Shown here: one piece after another, positions 10,400 through 21,548 of the stretch
How positions within the stretch are numbered: position 1 is the stretch's first letter
How the letters are laid out: every line of letters begins with the position of its first letter
Source of the DNA: Bostrychus sinensis
Taxonomy: Eukaryota > Chordata > Actinopteri > Gobiiformes > Eleotridae
Direction: 5' to 3'
Length of the DNA stretch: 64,000 nucleotides
Assembly: GCA_020698575.1 (NCBI GenBank)
Contig: CM036241.1
Coordinates: forward strand, 10,706,416-10,770,415
Made by a program: the position numbers and the translations under genes
The notes under the pieces: generated by a model
What the model was told of the DNA's origin: nothing
Database searches by the model: none
Seen by the model: only the letters and a program-made list of their open reading frames with translations

Positions 10400-11257
10400 T
10401 GAGTACTCAGGAACTGCAGTCACGTCAAAGTACTGTTACTTCAAAATAATATTACTCTGGTACATGTAGAAGTAAATCACCTAATGAATAATGGAGTAAA
10501 AAATATTAAATGCAGACTTTACTTTTGTAAGTTTTTTTTTACTATTTCACAGTAAAATCTATAATTACTACTGCTATGACTACCACTAGTACTATTAACA
10601 TTACTACAACTGCTACTACTAGTACTATTATTATTACTACTACTACTGCTACTACTAGTACTATTAACATTACTACTACTGCTGCTAGTACTATTAACAT
10701 TACTACTACTGCTACCACTACTGATAGTACTAACATTACTACTGCTGCTACAACTACGATTACTGGTACCCCTACTACTCTGACTACTGCTACTACTGCT
10801 ACTACTACTAGCACTACTAACATTACTACATTACAACTACAATTACTAGTCTACTCTGACTACTGCTACTACTACTTCTACTGTAGTAATTGCTGTGGCT
10901 ATTTCTACTGCTATTATGCTACTGCTACTAATACTACTACTTCTCCTAATACTAGCACTACTACTGCTACTACTACTACTACTACAAATACTACTAACGT
11001 TACTACTGTTGCTACATCTACAGTTATTTCTACTTTGACTACTGCTACTTCAGGTGCTACTACTACTACCACTTCTACTGTAGTTACTGCTATTACTATA
11101 TCTACTGCTATTACTACTATTACCACTCCTAAAACTAGCACTCCTACTGCTACTACTACTGCTGCAACTGGTACTACAACTACTACTATTAGTGCTGCAA
11201 CTACACTTTACAGCAGAGGTAATGAAGGTTTTACTCATTTTAAGAGTTTAAAAATTT
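10400..11257. repeat. Trinucleotide (ACT/GCT) array inside a hAT-type MITE
   Basis: From 10558 to about 11213 almost every triplet is ACT, ATT, GCT or ACA, giving about 650 bp of interrupted ACT-type microsatellite. The flanks (TTACTCTGGTACATGTAGAAGTA; TGGAGTAAAAAATATTAAATGCAG; then TTTACTCATTTTAAG after the array) belong to the 'AAGTACTTTTACTC' hAT-MITE family. The same arrangement, with a shorter array, is at 56.8-57.05 kb. Open frames on both strands (Thr-rich plus; Val-rich and Ser-rich minus) are artefacts of the triplets. Confidence 0.65.
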
Positions 11258-11261
11258 AAAG

Positions 11262-11400
11262 TAGCCGCACTGAGGGAAGGCTGGAATCAAACTGCCAACC
11301 TTCTGGTTATAAGACAACCTGCTCCAGAGCCACTGCTGGTATACATACCCTTCAGAAATCATCCTTAAGTAAATTACTGTAGTAAAAGTATCTAGTTACT
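11262..11400. repeat. SINE-like fragment (CCAACCTTCTGGTTA)
   Basis: Contains 'GGAATCAAACTGCCAACC' then TTCTGGTTATAAGACAACC and GAGCCACTG, the 3' part of a tRNA-related fish repeat whose longer copies are at 35.3, 26.3 and 44.7 kb. It is followed by a 'AAGTAAATTACTGTAGTAAAAGTA' piece of the hAT-MITE, so the fragment lies within or beside that element. Confidence 0.45.
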
Positions 11401-11864
11401 TCCCCATCTCCACGCTGACCTCATCCATCCCATCATGAGAAACCCAATGCCTCTAAAACAATAACGCCCCATCTTCAGAGCCATAAAACACATCATAATC
11501 TGATGCTCCATAACGGAATCGATATGTTCCAGGACGGCCTGGGACACGAGAGCCCATTTCAGATGCACAGAGCGGGGGAGGCAGGGGGGAGGGGGGGCCA
11601 CTGAGGGTGCGGAGGGTCGGGTTACAGCTAAAGTGCCCCGGGATCGATAGTTTGTAGAGGGTTTGGCACACGGACTCTAAAATGCACGGGCAAAAAAACA
11701 ACATATTAGATTACAGCAGGCATCAAAGTCAGCATCAATGTGAAACTCAGCACTGTACAGGAACAAAAACACACTGAAAAAATGTGGTTTAATTTGTATT
11801 TTTTAAGATTATTATTCCAAAGATTTTTATGATTTGTTTGAAAGGGAGAGTTTATGTCCTTTAA

Positions 11865-12166
11865 AGGGAACAATGTGACTTTTTTACCTTAAATAAACAG
11901 TTTGGGAGTCAGTCTGATGGCTTAATGAGTTGTTGCAGGATGAATAAAGCTTGCTGTATGTCCCCATGGAGAAAAACCAGCCTTGCAACGATGGGAGAAC
12001 CGATCTAGTGTCCCAGAAGTCTCGGGTCTTGCAAGAAAGCAGCATAATATCACAGTTAGCCATAACAACAAGATGGTAGAGGAAACCTTTGCACTGATAC
12101 GAGGAAGAGGGAAAAAACAAGAGTGGTGGCCTGATGTGTTGATGTTTTTTTTACTTTTGTTGTTTT

Positions 12167-12201
<35 letters not shown>

Positions 12202-12403
12202 CTATGATTCTAAGTAAAAAAAGTAGTTTAGTGAGGAAAATCATTAAAAGAAAAATCTTTGCACAAATGGTTGTAGGCAGAAAAGTGAATAGAGAAGCTT
12301 CTATTGAAGCCGATGTTGTATAAGAAAGTTTTTGTTTTCCAAGGTCATTACTCATTGACTGAGCAGAAATATACTGCTACTGAAAGAATAGTCATGTTTT
12401 ACT
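11865..12403 (+). mobile_element. TTAA-flanked MITE, family 1, copy 2
   Basis: Flanked by TTAA at 11861-11864 and 12404-12407. Bases 11875-11950 (ACTTTTTTACCTTAAATAAACAG...GATGAATAAA) repeat those at 590-665 and 26655-26730. An A-run (about 12173-12200) is inside. It lacks a coding frame; the plus and minus open frames at 11.9-12.35 kb are chance. Confidence 0.5.
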
Positions 12404-12407
12404 TTAA

Positions 12408-12919
12408 ACTCAACATCACCTTGAAAGTAGGCTCAAAAGAAAATACATTTATTCATTCATCTTCTTTTGCTTGTTCCCATCTCAGCCCATCTCAGCTATG
12501 GGCCAGAACAGAGCCGGCCCGTGGCATCGGCGATACACGCAAATGCTTAGAGTGCAGAGTGATGGGGGATGCCTGTCACTGCCCCATACGCCAGCGCGCA
12601 ATAAGGCTTAATGAGTCTGATCAATAACAGTATATACCTAGAATGGACACTGGGAAGAGGTTTCAGTCCACAGATGTGTTCTACACTTGTCAAGCTTTAA
12701 GTCACTTTTCATTTGATGACAATTGACCTCTTACTCGTGGAGATCAGAAAGCTCCTGAAATAATATCTGCAGAAAATATAGACTCAATCCGAAGCACACG
12801 TTACTGCAGCAGTGCACGATGCTGTTCTCACATTGTTTTAGCTGTATTATTATAAAAGCAACATAAACATGAGTCCAGACGTCCTGACAGAAGCTTTTGT
12901 GGCCTTTGTGTTCCCTGGA
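12408..12919. other. No gene recognised
   Basis: Unique-looking sequence. The open frame 12304-12627 has no recognised motif. A word repeated in tandem, CATCTCAGC (12479 and 12489), is minor. Confidence 0.3.
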
Positions 12920-13367
12920 GACTCTGTCCAGGCTCAGTGATGAGACCGAAGACTGCGTCCAGGTTCAGTGATGAGACCGAAGACTGCGTCCAGGCTCAGT
13001 GATGAGACCGAAGACTGCGTCCAGGCTCAGTGATGAGACCGAAGACTGCGTCCAGGTTCAGTGATGAGACCGAAGACTGCGTCCAGGTTCAGTGGTGAGA
13101 CTGAAGCTGTGTTTTTTTGGGAGTTTTTCCTTACCGAGAAGGAGGGTCTAAGGACAGGAGTGTCCTGGGTCTGTTTAGTTTAGTGTAGTTATTGTTTGTG
13201 CTGATTGTGTGTTAAGTCTGATTGTGTGTTTATGTTTGATCAACTGTTTGTGAAGCCCTTTGAGGCGACTTTTGTTGTGATATTGGACTATACAAATAAA
13301 CCTGAATTGAATTGAATTGAATTGAATTGAATTGAAGACTGCGTCCAGGCTCAGTGATGAGACTGAA
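12920..13367 (+). repeat. 31-bp minisatellite, 6+1 units, interrupted
   Basis: Six tandem 31-bp units (GACTGCGTCCAGGYTCAGTG followed by ATGAGACCGAA) fill 12920-13105, differing by single C/T or A/G changes. A seventh unit is at 13337-13367. The 231 bp between is a retroelement tail, so the array existed before that insertion. Confidence 0.85.
13106..13336 (+). mobile_element. Retroelement 3' tail (TTGAA)n in minisatellite
   Basis: Begins GCTGTGTTTTTTTGGGAG, continues through TCCTTACCGAGAAGGAGGGT and GTGAAGCCCTTTGAGG, and ends with about six TTGAA units (about 13306-13336). It is the same 3' module as at 9070-9262, here 5' truncated. Its insertion splits the 31-bp array. GAATTGAA-type tails mark reverse-transcribed insertions of this family. 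Confidence 0.65.
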
Positions 13368-14230
13368 AACTGTGTGACCCTGTGCTGCAGGGACAGAGCA
13401 GAGCTGGGAGCTCCACTGGAGAACCACTCACAGAGGATATAAACACAAGTAATAGGAAGCCTGTGTAAAACATATAACACTAAATCTAAATCACACCAGA
13501 GAAGTAGCTGATGTTTAAATGTGAGCGTTGTTATAAGAAACAATGTTTTGTCTTTAAACTTGAAGAGAAGTAAAATCATAATCTCCGTTTTTTACTACAG
13601 TGTAGTAGATGCTGAAAATCATATATGATCATTTACATCTGTTTTGTTCAAAACAGAGCTAGGGGCTGTAAGCAGGGAACACGCTGGATTATTTAGTGCC
13701 GGTCTAAATGAAATTGCTGCATGTTTGTAGATGACACTGAGCTGGACGTTGATGTAAAAAGGTCCTAATCCTTCCTTTTTCTTTAATGAGAGCAGCCTAT
13801 GTCTTGTCCTTTACTACAGTGAGAGTCTCTCTGAGCAGAGCTGGTCATGTGACCCGTTCACTCACAATGTTTGGACACGAACAGCTATTGTGCTCAGCTT
13901 CACAATGAGCCCAGTCCACAGCAGCTCACACTGACACAGGCCTTTGAATGACTATCCTCATGAGGACAATGCAGTGATGTAAGGCAACCCCTGGTCAAAC
14001 GTTAACTGTGAGTCTCAAGTGATGGACACATTATTAACATATTCTGTTTTTTTTTATAAAGCTTTTAAATTTAGGTTTTGACTCCTGCCACAGGCATTTG
14101 TTTGTGTGTTGTTGTTCACTTCATACACAGATCCCATGAAGCAAGCTGCCTCAAAAAGCCAAGTTATTTCACGTCTGACTTATTTTATCCTCTCTTCTGT
14201 CCCACAAAGCAGCTTATTGTGAGCTCAACT
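13368..14230. other. No gene recognised
   Basis: Unique-looking sequence; open frames at 13175-13579 (minus) and 14078-14299 (plus) overlap repeat tails and have no recognisable motif. Confidence 0.35.
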
Positions 14231-14234
14231 AAAT

Positions 14235-14420
14235 CAAATCAATTCAAGATCCTCTCCCAGGACGGACAGGCCGTAAATGTGTCTAGTTCTGTTAAATAAA
14301 GTCCATTAGCTCATCTGTAGGATCATAGTTCAGGTCTGTAAGGATGCAGCAGGTGGACTTCATCCAGACAGGGGAGGGGGGTGAGGTAGGGGTCAGAGAA
14401 GTCTATAGGAGGGTGACAAG
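14235..14420 (-). mobile_element. Retroelement fragment, reverse copy
   Basis: Reverse complement of the 8810-9055 module: GATCCTCTCCCAGGACGGAC, CCATTAGCTCATCTGTAGGATCATAG and GGATGCAGCAGGTGG.CTTCATCCAGACAGG. The 3' TTGAA tail is reduced to 'AATCAATTCAAG' at the left. Confidence 0.5.
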
Positions 14421-15955
14421 GTAAGTTGCAAGATGCATTTTTTTAATGCATTGTTTTGCTTTGTTTCTTTAGTTGTTTGTGTATTTTTCAAATTCTAATA
14501 AGAAAAAGAAGAAGAAGAAAAATGGCCACAATCTTGCAACAGTGAGAATTTCTTCACATATAAAACAGAGCAATGTTCAGGCAAAGGGACGAGCAGTGCT
14601 TAAGACGCCATCTTAGTTTCATGTCACAGGATACAGTACTGTGTGGAAAAGAAAGATCATATTTACACAATGTATAACAGTGCACACCAACATGATACAC
14701 TAAAAATCAAAAAGGTCAAAGGGGGTGGGCACCTATGAATTGTCATTGGATACATGGTTTGCTAAGTGACAAATCAAATTTGACTAAACCTTATGTAGGA
14801 GCCTTTGAGGAGCTACTGTGGCACTGAGTGAAGGTTTCTGGTTGGAGAGGCTTGATGGAGGCTCGTCAGCTCTGTAGACCGGTAGTAAAAATAGAAAAAA
14901 AAAGTTAATATAGAGTATATTGAACATATCTGGGATGGATGACATTGGATTGAGGCTTTTGTTTGTTTTTTATTGGAAAAAACAAGATGGCCACCTTTAC
15001 CAAAATCAGACATTTTCTGTAAAATTCAATATCTTCAAAACAAAACAAGATTTTCTTCTGAAATTTGCACTGTGTGAAGACTTTAATATCATAATACCAC
15101 ACAGCAAATCCTGGATCTATAAGGTTATTTATTTAAGGTCTATTTGCACTGTACATAGAAAACACAGAGTAGCTAGTCAAACTGTTCTGGGGTCAGCAGT
15201 AGCTCAGTAGGCAGAGCCGTTCACCCACATGACCATAGCACCATTAATTTTGGCAAATTACAAACTCATGTTTCAGTTTTTTTTTTTTTTTTTTTTTTTT
15301 GATTGAAATGAAATGTGTTGTGGTCATGAGTTACCCCAGGGCTGATTAGCATCCTTTAAACTCTTACTAAATAGATTTTTCAAAAAGTCAGTAGAGAAAA
15401 TGAATGAGAGCCAGTGACATTTTTAATAAATCGATATAATTAGTGAGAATCAGAAGTGCACCATTTTAGCACACTCTGCCTTGCATCCATAACCATCCAT
15501 TATTTAGTCCAAATAGTGCAAAAATATACAACTATCTATCGTGGGAAAAAAAGATAAACGGTATGTGTTTGGAAATGGCTGGATTTGTTTTGACTCGTAT
15601 ATAATTTGAAAGTTGCGTAAGACTTGAAATTTGTCATCAATCTGAAAACAGCAGACGAAGATGAAAATAAAAGCTGGATTTAGCAGATGTGCCTAAAAAT
15701 GACTTGGCAAGATGCTAAATAATACTAAATCACTTAAGATAATAAACATGTCCCAAAATTTAGACACTTTTCTTTGGTAAACAGTAAAAGATAGTTGAAA
15801 AGTGGATGAAAACAATGTGTATGAGAATATATAAAGATAAATATTCTGAAGAAAATGGTGTGTTTTTTACAATTCTCTTTTGCTTACTTTGTTGTTGTGC
15901 TTTTGTAACATCTAAGGGACATGTTTTGCTTTTAAACACAACATTTTTTTGTTCT
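14421..15955. other. Low-complexity and unique, no gene
   Basis: Nothing coding recognised. A T-run of about 24 lies at 15277-15300, and an A/G-rich run (AAAAAGAAGAAGAAGAAAAA) near 14502-14521. Bases 15160-15235 (GTCAGCAGTAGCTCAGTAGGCAGAG) resemble a tRNA-related promoter box of a SINE ('AGCTCAGTAGGCAGAG'), but no SINE body follows. Confidence 0.3.
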
Positions 15956-15959
15956 TTCT

Positions 15960-16250
15960 CGTCCAGACTGCAGATGGTCCATCACTCCCAGCAGCCCGGA
16001 CATCTCTCTAATGTTCTCTTCTCAAAATCTGTCACTCGGTCCCTAAAAGGCATGTGGCCCTCGAGAAATACAGCTCCTGGGACTGCCATTAAAGATGATG
16101 TTGCCGCTTTTGTCTCCCATGGCAACAGATACAAGACAGACGATTGGACGTTTCATTTCTGGGAAGCGGTGATGGTGGTGTTTACAAATCACATTTTAGC
16201 CAGGGCTGTCCATTTCTGTCAGAGAGGCACAAATTAAATTATCTGTAACC
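15960..16250. promoter_or_regulatory. Candidate conserved non-coding element
   Basis: About 290 bp of unique, evenly composed sequence standing out from the AT-rich flanks. It contains CCCATGGCAACAGATACAAG (an RFX-like GGCAAC half-site) and ends GGCACAAATTAAATTATCTG. A 143-residue open frame crosses it (15806-16237), but its residues show no domain and it starts in AT-rich sequence, so coding is less likely than regulation. This is inference from composition. Confidence 0.25.
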
Positions 16251-16468
16251 AGTGGCTTTTGTGCTCTGGGTAAAAGGAAGAAGTCAGGCAAGTTCAAGCA
16301 TGGGCTGCATTTGATCTTTGAAAATGTAAAATATACTGAATTAACATTTTATTTTGAAATTTGTTTGGCATTGTGCTGGAAGAAAAGTAGGGACAGTAAG
16401 GGACTGATACATTTTGGGGATTACACTTAGTTTTTAATGTGGGAGTCTGCTGGTCGGCCACACTTTAT

Positions 16469-17565
16469 AAGTTATTCTCAACTGGTGGGTCAGGAACCAC
16501 TGTTTTCAGAGGGTTGCGGGCCTTTGTCAGCGCAAAAATAAATAAATAATAGAAAAATAAAATAGTTCCCTTCCTGGCACTGCCACGTGTTTGGTTTCTC
16601 TTTAACTCTCGTACCCCCCTAACTTTTTAGTCACACCTTTCGCCCTAAGCACAAAAAAATGGCGGCCATAGAAAAAAATTTATTCTGTTTATGAAATACA
16701 ACCCCTTAAATTCCAGTTTATGTGGTGCATACACATCCAGCACAAACCTCTGCCTCTGCTCAGTCTGGGCACTTTTTCTACTTTGCCCTGATGTGCACAT
16801 CTCTGTAAGAACTACATTTTGGATTTGTGCTCACGCAAACACAAACAAACTCATTTCTCAACAAACACTTTCACACCAATTTATGACAACCCTAAAACAC
16901 ACCCAAATCATTTTAGTTCAAAAAATGCTTTTATTTGTCTTGTAGGCTTGATAATTTATACAAACTGAATGTGGCCATTTCTAAATCTGTACCTCTATCT
17001 ACCATAAATGGGGAAATGGCGCCACCTAGTAAAAAACAATAAAATCTAAAATTCCAATCCCTCACTATCATGAATCCATGAAATACTTGATAAAAATGTG
17101 AAATTACATTGCAGTGACAGTTTATAATAAAAATGTTGTTTTAATGGGAGTCAGTGGCACAAAAATATGTCTTAGGGATAAAGGTGTGACTATTATTTAG
17201 ACACCTTTTTAAGAGAATAAAAAAAATAAAAAAAAAATAAAAAAATCCTGAAATCTGAAAATTCATCCAAAAATACACATCTGAGGCAAAATCTATGCCA
17301 TTTGAATCAACACAGCAAAAGTTATCCACAAAAAAACAGGTGCAAAACATCAAAAAATGTCTTAGGGGTGTGGGAGGGTTAAATATGTTTGTTTTTGTGT
17401 TGGCGCACTGTGATATTCTGATATTATACACGGCTATCTCAGATTCACAATGTCTTTATTCCTTTAAACATTTGCTCAGTTGAAATCACTCTTTTTGTGT
17501 GTGTCACAGCTTGTCATTAGCTTGTCGGTGCTGGGCCCTGAAGCCAGAGCAGCTGAGAACCACTG
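16469..17565. mobile_element. Candidate Charlie-like hAT remnant
   Basis: The left side reads TTCTCAACTGGTGGGTCAGG then GGGTTGCGGGCC; the right side ends CAGCTGAGAACCACTG (17550-17565). These are inverted versions of the CAGTGGTTCTCA hAT terminus. The interior includes 'AAAATGGCGGCCATAGAAAA' and long A/T stretches without a transposase frame. No matching 8-bp duplication was found, and the left terminus is decayed. The two ends could therefore belong to different insertions. Confidence 0.35.
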
Positions 17566-18038
17566 CTCTGTAAGGGGGTGGGGGGAGGGGGGGTCCTCTC
17601 ACCTGTCCAGCCTCTTTGTTACCTCTGATGTCACAGGCTGCAGAGTTACGTTCCCGGTGAGTTGTAGAATGATCTCTTTCATACGGTACGACGCGGCATG
17701 TCAGTCACTCTGTTGTTGTTGTTGTCCTCAGTGTGCTACTATCATGAGGCTCAACAGAACTGAGACTGATTCTCTCTGCCCCAGAGTAAACCAGGCTCTG
17801 TGTGTGTCTCTGGTAAGCTACGGATCATTTAGTCATTCTTCCTTCCCGCACAGAGCTAACAGGCTTTTGTTTTTAGCTGCCTGCCTGGTCCTCTCACGTG
17901 TTATGCATTTTGCCGTCTGGCTGACTTCATAACGTCAGACCAACGAGAGCAGTGACAGGTGGAGGCTGTAAAGTTCAATTCTGTAAAACATCTTTTGCTC
18001 AGACTTTTTTTTCTGTGAGAGGAACAAATCTGTGTATG
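17566..18038. other. No gene recognised
   Basis: Unique sequence with a G-rich run (GGGGGTGGGGGGAGGGGGGG, about 17573-17592), a possible G-quadruplex former. The open frame 17480-17932 spans a hAT terminus and is not considered a gene. Confidence 0.3.
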
Positions 18039-18040
18039 TA

Positions 18041-19679
18041 CAGTTGAAAGACAAAGTATTGGCACCCCTTGGAAATACTAGGATTTCTGTATGATTTGGT
18101 CATACAATGTGATCTGATCTTCCTCTAAGTCACAACAATAGACAAACACAGTCTGCTTAAACTAATGCTGCAAATATATATGTACATATATACATGTTTT
18201 TATTAAATATTTATTTAAACATTCACAGTACATAGTAGAAAAAGTATTGTAACCCCTAGGCTAGTGACCTCTTCAAGAGCTAATTGGAGTCAGGTGTCAG
18301 CCGACCTGGGGTCCAGTCAGTGTGAGAAGATTGGGGGAGTGGTTTAAAGTGGCCCTGAACAATAAAAAAAACATCAGTTATGAGTTTGCCATTCTGCAAA
18401 AGTATTGCTTGATGTGAACCATGCCTCGCACAAAAGAGCTCTCAGAAAACCTATGAGTAAGAATTGTTGACTTGCATAAAGCTGGAAAGGGTTACAAAAG
18501 TGTCTCTAAGAGCACTGATGTTCATGAGTCCACGATACGAGCGACTGTCTATAAATGGAGAAGGTTCAATACTGTGACACACTGCCTAGGAGTGGCTGTC
18601 CTGTAAAGATGACTGCAAGAGCACAATGTAGAATGCTTAATGAGGTGAAGAAGAATCCTAGAGTGTCAGCTAAAGACTTACAGAAATCTCTGGCACAAGC
18701 TAACGTCTTTGTTCACAAATCTACAATGGGTAAAACATTGAACAAGAATGGACTTCATGGGAGGACACCATGGAGGAAGCCACTGCTGTCCAAAAAAAAA
18801 AATAATATATTGCTGCACGTTTAAAGTTTGCAAAACAGCTCCTAGATGTTCCACAGCACTACTGGCAAAATCTGTGGACAGATGAAACCAAAGTTGAGTT
18901 GTTTGGAAGGAACACACAATGCTATGTGTGGAGAAAAAAAAGCACAACACACCAACATCAAAACCTCATCCCCACTGTGAAGTCTGGTGGAGGGGGCACC
19001 ATGGTTTGGGGCTGCTTTGCTGCCTCAGGGCCTGGACAACTTGCTATCATCAACAGTAAAATGAATTCCCAAGTTTATCCAAACATTTTGCAGGAAAACT
19101 TAAGACCATCTGTCCGCCAACTGAAGCTCAACAGAGGAAGGGAGATGCAACAGGACACTGACTCAAAACATAGAAGCAAATCAACAACAGAATGGCTTCA
19201 ACAAAAGAAATTATGCTCCTTCTGGAGTGGCCCAGTCAGAGGCCTGACCTCAGCTCGATTGAGATGCAATGGCATGACCTCAAAAGAGCGATTCACACCA
19301 GACATCCCAAGAATATTGCTGAGCAGTTTTGTAAAGAGGAATGGTCCAAAATTCCTCCTGAGTGCTGTGCAGGTCTGATCTTCACTACAGAAAATGTTTA
19401 GTTGAGGTTATTGCTGCCAAAGGAGAACCAGTTATTAAATCCAAAGGTTCCAATACTTTTTTTTATCCTGTACTGTGATTGTTTACATAAATGCTCAATA
19501 AAAACATAAAAAAAAGTCTTCTTTTTTTTTTTTTTTTTTTTTTTTTTGCAGCATTAGTTTAAGCAGACTGTGTTTGTCTATTGTTGTGACTTAGATGAAG
19601 ATCAGATCACATTTTATGACCAAATCACCTAAAAATCATAGTATTTCCAAGGGGTTCCAATATTTTTTTCTTTCAACTG
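18041..19679 (+). mobile_element. Tc1-like transposon with long inverted repeats
   Basis: A 1639-bp element. The left end CAGTTGAAAGACAAAGTATT follows TA (18039-18040); the right end is its inverse and finishes at 19679. The inverted repeats run about 134 bp (18041-18174 and 19545-19679) with roughly 15 differences. Each contains the inner word GTGATCTGATCTTC..CTAAGTCAC, the layout of the IR/DR group of Tc1-like elements. The right TA has changed to TT. T-runs lie just inside the right repeat (about 19521-19547). It encloses one dead transposase gene. Confidence 0.85.
18421..19401 (+). pseudogene. Tc1-like transposase, inactivated
   Basis: The frame starts MPRTKELSENL and hits TGA at codon 12 (18454-18456), where relatives have arginine; this looks like a CGA-to-TGA change. 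The HTH region continues (VRIVDLHKAGKGYKSVSKS), then frame shifts near 18580 and 18790 and again near 19200. The catalytic motifs survive in separate frames: WTDETKVE (first Asp, 18881), QQDTDSKH (second Asp, 19154) and DLSSIEMQWHDLK (Glu, 19261), as in DD34E transposases. The distance from the second Asp to the Glu is 107 bases, two more than 34 intervening residues need, confirming a frameshift. No protein can be made. Confidence 0.85.
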
Positions 19680-20150
19680 TTTATACTGTATATATTTTAA
19701 AGTCCAAAATAAATGTAAAAAATAAATAATCTGAAACAAAAAATATGTAAAATCAGTTGAATAACGCCCATCCCAAAAAATACAATATAATAAGATAATA
19801 TTTTTTTTTTAGCAATTTGACCCCGTTTTTGTCACTTGAGCTTGTCTTTCCTAAGTTTGAACAGTTCAATATGAAAAGATTGCAAATATTTTCTCATCAT
19901 CGTGAAAATAAATTATAAAATAACTCCAAGTACCCCCTGTAATGTGCGCGCCTACCCCTAGGGGTCCCCGTACCCCTGGTTGGGAAACACTGTGCCAGTT
20001 TGTAAAAAGTGGTGACCTGGACCTCGGTTGTTCCTCCACAGTGATAATAAATGAAGGATATGGGATTTTTTTTATTGAAATCCAGCCTGAGCATTTCAAA
20101 TTCAGACAAATGGTGTCACAACTTTATTCTCTGAGACAGTCCTAAGCTTG
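19680..20150. other. hAT right end at 19910-19992
   Basis: AAGTACCCCCTGTAATGTG, then ACCCCTAGGGGTCCCCGTAC and CCCTGGTTGGGAAACACTG (ending 19992), is the right terminus of the hAT subfamily found at 43.86-43.95 and 63.66-63.74 kb. No matching left end or minisatellite lies upstream, so it is a solo end. The remainder is AT-rich with no gene. Confidence 0.5.
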
Positions 20151-20450
20151 GATAAATGAAGAGGGTTGCGTCAGGAAGGGCATCCGGTGTAAAAACCTAG
20201 GCCAGATCAAAATGCAAATCACTGCATGTTAAAAAAAACAGCTTAAGACTTTATGTAGGCTTTATTATCAAAGATTTTATTAAATTACAATGTACAGCTC
20301 AGTCAGAGATGTTCACCCTCTAACCTGAAGGCTGGCGGATCAATCCCCACTACTGGCCGTTGTGTCCACGGGCAAGACACTTCACCCGCTTTGCCTATGT
20401 GAATGTTAGTGACTGTGTTTGTTGGTGGTTGAAAGGGTCGTAGGCACAAA
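20150..20450. mobile_element. LINE 3' tail followed by reversed SINE
   Basis: 20150-20225 (CTTGGATAAATGAAGAGGGT, TCAGGAAGGGCATCCGG, TGTAAAA..) is the 3' untranslated end of a fish LINE found also at 20.73, 37.46 and 63.84 kb. 20305-20440 is a tRNA-related SINE in reverse: 'TTCACCCTCTAACCTGAAGG', GATCAATCCCC and 'GGGCAAGACACTTCACCC'. Confidence 0.5.
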
Positions 20451-20732
20451 ATGGCAACTGCGGCTCCTTCAGTCTGCGCTCTTTCTGTTTGTCTGCGCAG
20501 CTCTGCATCAATGGAGGTAAAAAATACTTTGTGATAAAATGGTGATGTCTGTTTTTAGAGAAATTGCACAAAAAGCAAAGAAAGGAAAGTAAAGTGAAAT
20601 ACTATATGATAACTAATGCTAATCTCAGAGCAAGACATTTAAGATCATATTTTGTCTTAGTATGATGACATGTATTATTATTTTTGCAGTAACACAATGG
20701 TAAACCTTTGATGGGGTCACTAGCCAGTGTAA

Positions 20733-20832
20733 GCTTTGTGTTGGTCCCAAGCCTGGATAAATAGAGAGGGTTGCATCAGGAAGGTAAATGCAAATAACTG
20801 TACATTAGGAGGCAGATGATTTGCTGTGGTAA
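20733..20832 (+). mobile_element. LINE 3' tail
   Basis: GCCAGTGTAAGCTTTGTG, GGTCCCAAGCCTGGATAAAT, TTGCATCAGGAAGG and GATGATTTGCTGTGGTAACC are the ordered words of a LINE 3' end (compare 63838-63930). The middle part, including the 'GGCATCCGGTGTAAAA' word, is deleted. Confidence 0.5.
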
Positions 20833-21435
20833 CCTCGGAAAAGACGAGCAAATCAGACAAGAGACAGATATTTTTCCAGCTTTGAATGACTCATCAAATG
20901 TAAATACTGTAAATTACAAGGTGCCACTGTCTTCTAATGTGGAGAAGACTTTTTTAGAGACAGAGAAACCCCAGTCAGCCGTGAGGCGAGGCTCTTTTGA
21001 AAGTGTTTAATCAACACCTTCCTCTCAGTGAGTTACATTTGTGTGGTTAACAGGAAGAGGCCTAGTTTCTCCACCTCCTCCTCCTCACACACAAAGACTG
21101 TAAGAGCCCCTCTCCTCCGCCTCTCTCTGTGTTTCTGTGTGCATCTCTGAGTATATTTATGTGTTTATGTGGAAGTGCTATTGTCATGTCAGCCCTCCGC
21201 CCAACTCACTGTAATTACACGCATCCAGGCTGCACACTTTGAGGAGGGAGACAGGAGCAAAAACAGCAGGAGCACTGCACAGGCGTCCTCTGGGTGCTCA
21301 CAGAAACCTGGACCACAGCACTCTATGAAGATGCACAGCCAAATATTTTTATTAAGGATCCTGTATATTCTTTCAGCTATGTCACCAAATTTTACATTTA
21401 ATAGCATAGAAATTGTCTCCTCATTGGCTTTTCCC
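20833..21435. other. No gene recognised
   Basis: Unique sequence. Open frames on both strands at 21169-21456 and 21189-21407 overlap each other and carry no motif. Confidence 0.3.
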
Positions 21436-21548
21436 TTCAGGAGTCATCACAGTTAATCATCTTCTTCCTCTAACATCGTCTACCTTCATGTCCTCTTTTA
21501 CTGCATCTTTAAATCTCCTCTTTGGTCTTCCTCTAGACCTCTTGACTG
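21436..21548 (-). mobile_element. LINE C-terminal fragment, reverse
   Basis: Reverse complement reads GAGGAAGACCAAAGAGGAGA, TTTAAAGATGCAGTAAAAGAGGACATGAAG, i.e. RKTKEEI.KDAVKEDMK-like residues in one frame and GRPKRR-like in the next. The same LINE C-terminus is at 5.7 kb. Only about 110 bp remain. Confidence 0.5.

Noticed and set aside
10576..11259. A 227-codon Thr-rich open frame and matching minus-strand Val-rich and Ser-rich frames
   Set aside because: They are produced by the ACT-type trinucleotide array, which is open in nearly every triplet frame; no unique protein sequence is present.
15181..15205. tRNA-like A box (AGCTCAGTAGGCAGAG)
   Set aside because: No B box or cloverleaf follows within 60 bp, so neither a tRNA gene nor a complete SINE is supported.
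15806..16237. A 143-codon open frame as a gene
   Set aside because: Starts in AT-rich intergenic sequence, has no domain or splice signals; more likely crosses a non-coding conserved block.
18678..18950. Minus-strand open frame of 90 codons
   Set aside because: Antisense shadow of the plus-strand Tc1-like transposase pseudogene.
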